Positions 62,621 through 64,000 of a DNA stretch of 64,000 nt are shown here, piece after piece. A model generated the notes under the pieces. That model was not told the origin of the DNA. It saw only the letters and a list, made by a program, of their open reading frames with translations, and did no database searches. The position numbers and the translations under genes were made by a program. This DNA is from Robinsoniella peoriensis (lineage in GTDB: Bacteria; Bacillota; Clostridia; Lachnospirales; Lachnospiraceae): NCBI RefSeq assembly GCF_042680125.1, contig NZ_JBHTNY010000023.1; one strand, written 5' to 3'. Every line of letters starts with the position of its first letter. The stretch's first letter is position 1.

Positions 62621-62871
62621 TTTTTCTTAATATATCATATATTCTTATTATCGTCAATGTTTTTTGTAATTTTTGTATATTAATTTTTGAATAAATACTT
62701 ATTTATAATTAATTTTGTACACACATTTTCATGTATTGGGTTTTTATAACATGATATGTCCGTCATTATTTTGCAAAAGTAACATATTGTGTCTTTTGAT
62801 TATTTATTAGAATGGAGTTGTTTGAAGCTATTTTTTAACTTCTGAAGATTTTGCAGGAAAGTCTGAATATG

Positions 62872-62924
62872 GGGGCTGTAAAATAAGCCCCATTTTCCTG
62901 TTTGGAGAGTTTTTTTACAGCCCC
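62872..62924 (-). terminator. Terminator region of the PurA-like gene
   Basis: GGGGCTGTAAAA 62872-62883 pairs perfectly with TTTTACAGCCCC 62913-62924, just past the stop at 62933. An inner AAGCCCC at 62885-62891 can compete for the GGGGCT arm, giving two exclusive hairpins. Confidence 0.5.
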
Positions 62925-62932
62925 TTTATCTT

Positions 62933-64000
62933 TTAATCCTCTGCAAGGCTGTTGAAGATCGGAAGCTTCCACTTCACATCATTATGGGTCATCCCATCCG
63001 ACCTGTAAATTTTATACCCACAAAACAATTTTCTTAACATCTCTTCATTTATTCCATATTCATTGCAATGAGTAACCGCCAATGACTTTTTAACCGGGAA
63101 TCCTTTACTGTCATTTTCTATCCGCTCTTTCAAATCAACCAGATCCAATGTCCCGTAACGTATGGTATCCTGGTATGAATTTGGTATATTTGTTAAGTCT
63201 GTAATCTGGGAATTAATCTCCTTTTTTGCACACTCTGTATCAAACCTGCCTGCTCCATGCCTTGTCATATACGTTCTCGTTACATAACATACCTCCACAT
63301 CAGCATTTCTTTTTGCGATAATATCCATAGGATTTTTGATACCTGTACTGCTGGGTGTTAAATGCGGGGCATATTCCAGATTATTCTGATCCAGCAATAA
63401 CCCTTGCGCCCCCTCAAAGATCACATAATCATAAAGATCCAGGATGCTGTCACCGGCAGATGAAATACTCTTCTTCATCTTCAGAAAATCATCTATAAAA
63501 TTCTCAATAATACATTCTTTGTATTCCAGAATTTTATTCCATTTATCTGGAACAGTATCCACTCCTAATTGTTTTAATCTTACCGGAAAATATTCTGAGA
63601 CGATACGGTTTAAAATACTTCCCAATTGCTGCCTTGATAAATTGGAAAACCCGGATATGGTGCTCTCTATCCTGTACTCTTCATTTCTCACTTTCGTTTC
63701 AAATATGCCCAAGCCACAGCTTCCATGCTTTGATTTTCCTCTGTATTCTTCTGCAATCTGATTTATCATCATATCAAACGGTGTTGTAATAAGCGCCTGA
63801 TCGTAAACAAAAATTTGGGGTTCGATATTTTTACTTTTTAGTTCCGCCAGTTCTTTGTTATAAGTAATTGGATTTACTATAAACCGTGCGGATAAATAAG
63901 TATCTGCCCCGCACACAGCCCCGGAACCGAAATGATGAAAGACATGTCTTAACCCGGATGGAGAAACGACTGTATGGCCTTTCTGGGAGCCGCCATTATG
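62933..64000 (-). CDS. Divergent adenylosuccinate-synthetase-like protein (partial)
   Basis: Runs off the right edge; 355 codons are visible. Matches PurA in order: NGGSQKGHTVV (the GHT His region), ARFIVNPITYNKEL, SSAGDSILDLYDYVIFEGAQGLLLDQ, SSTGIKNP, VTRTYMTRHGAGRFDTE and the C-terminal nucleotide-site region. It differs strongly from housekeeping PurA (which has GGNNAGHT and YTTRVGxGPFPTE), and the C-terminus is shorter and ends SLAED. PurA joins IMP and Asp using GTP; a divergent relative may use another nucleotide or serve in defence or toxin pathways. The start and P-loop lie outside the window. Confidence 0.75.
   Translation of the reverse strand, partial: HNGGSQKGHTVVSPSGLRHVFHHFGSGAVCGADTYLSARFIVNPITYNKELAELKSKNIEPQIFVYDQALITTPFDMMINQIAEEYRGKSKHGSCGLGIFETKVRNEEYRIESTISGFSNLSRQQLGSILNRIVSEYFPVRLKQLGVDTVPDKWNKILEYKECIIENFIDDFLKMKKSISSAGDSILDLYDYVIFEGAQGLLLDQNNLEYAPHLTPSSTGIKNPMDIIAKRNADVEVCYVTRTYMTRHGAGRFDTECAKKEINSQITDLTNIPNSYQDTIRYGTLDLVDLKERIENDSKGFPVKKSLAVTHCNEYGINEEMLRKLFCGYKIYRSDGMTHNDVKWKLPIFNSLAED

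Noticed and set aside
1..64000. CRISPR arrays, tRNA or rRNA genes, prophage or conjugation genes
   Set aside because: No regularly spaced direct repeats, cloverleaf sequences or structural phage or mating genes were seen on reading both strands.

Overview
The window looks like a chromosomal accessory region of a gut Firmicute, most likely a Lachnospiraceae relative (Blautia / Ruminococcus gnavus-torques type). Pointers are AT-rich low-GC codon use, purine-rich AGGAGG ribosome binding sites, YesM/YesN two-component pairs beside sugar ABC importers, very large secreted glycosidases with FIVAR and BspA-type leucine-rich tails but no LPXTG anchor, and a CD1871A-type 44-residue CXXC protein. No tRNA, rRNA, CRISPR array or replication origin was seen.

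Layout. 0.1-18 kb is largely a gene graveyard: a frameshifted ISL3 transposase, a histidine kinase split onto both strands around truncated ABC-transporter genes, a DUF3795-like gene with one in-frame UGA, fragments of asparagine synthetase, homocysteine methyltransferase, TnpB, GH2 glycosidase and a decayed yesMN pair. Intact genes in it are a MerR regulator with its partner, an AAC(3)-like acetyltransferase, an IS110 transposase with a structured leader, a diguanylate cyclase and an esterase. 16.2-24.4 kb holds a two-component system, two fused ABC ATPase-permeases (one frameshifted) and a four-gene membrane redox operon; all three transcription units carry the same 19-base operator at the same place before the -10 box.

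24.4-44.2 kb is one carbohydrate locus on the minus strand, in transcription order: a 2487-residue secreted glycosidase, a 1269-residue GH29-like secreted protein, a sugar-binding lipoprotein, two permeases, a Gfo/Idh/MocA protein, and the sensor/regulator pair YesM-YesN. A shared motif sits exactly 42 bases before the -10 boxes of its two main promoters and is the likely YesN site. 46.6-62.6 kb is a second carbohydrate locus: a LacI regulator, a binding protein, two permeases and a GH95 alpha-L-fucosidase, plus a 2828-residue secreted GH98 enzyme. Paired LacI-type palindromes precede both the binding-protein operon and the GH98 gene. GH98 plus GH95 suggests release and defucosylation of fucosylated host glycans such as mucin or blood-group structures, followed by import; the ATPase for the importers is not in the window and is probably a shared MsmK-type protein.

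Between and beyond the two loci are two copies of an unusual PurA-like gene (one truncated, one running off the right edge), a DUF3990-type ADP-ribosyltransferase-fold gene with an overlapping partner, and two families of palindromic intergenic repeats. The items most worth following up are the three operator sets, the UGA-containing DUF3795-like gene with a SECIS-like hairpin, the hairpin repeat families, and the uncharacterised giant glycosidases.
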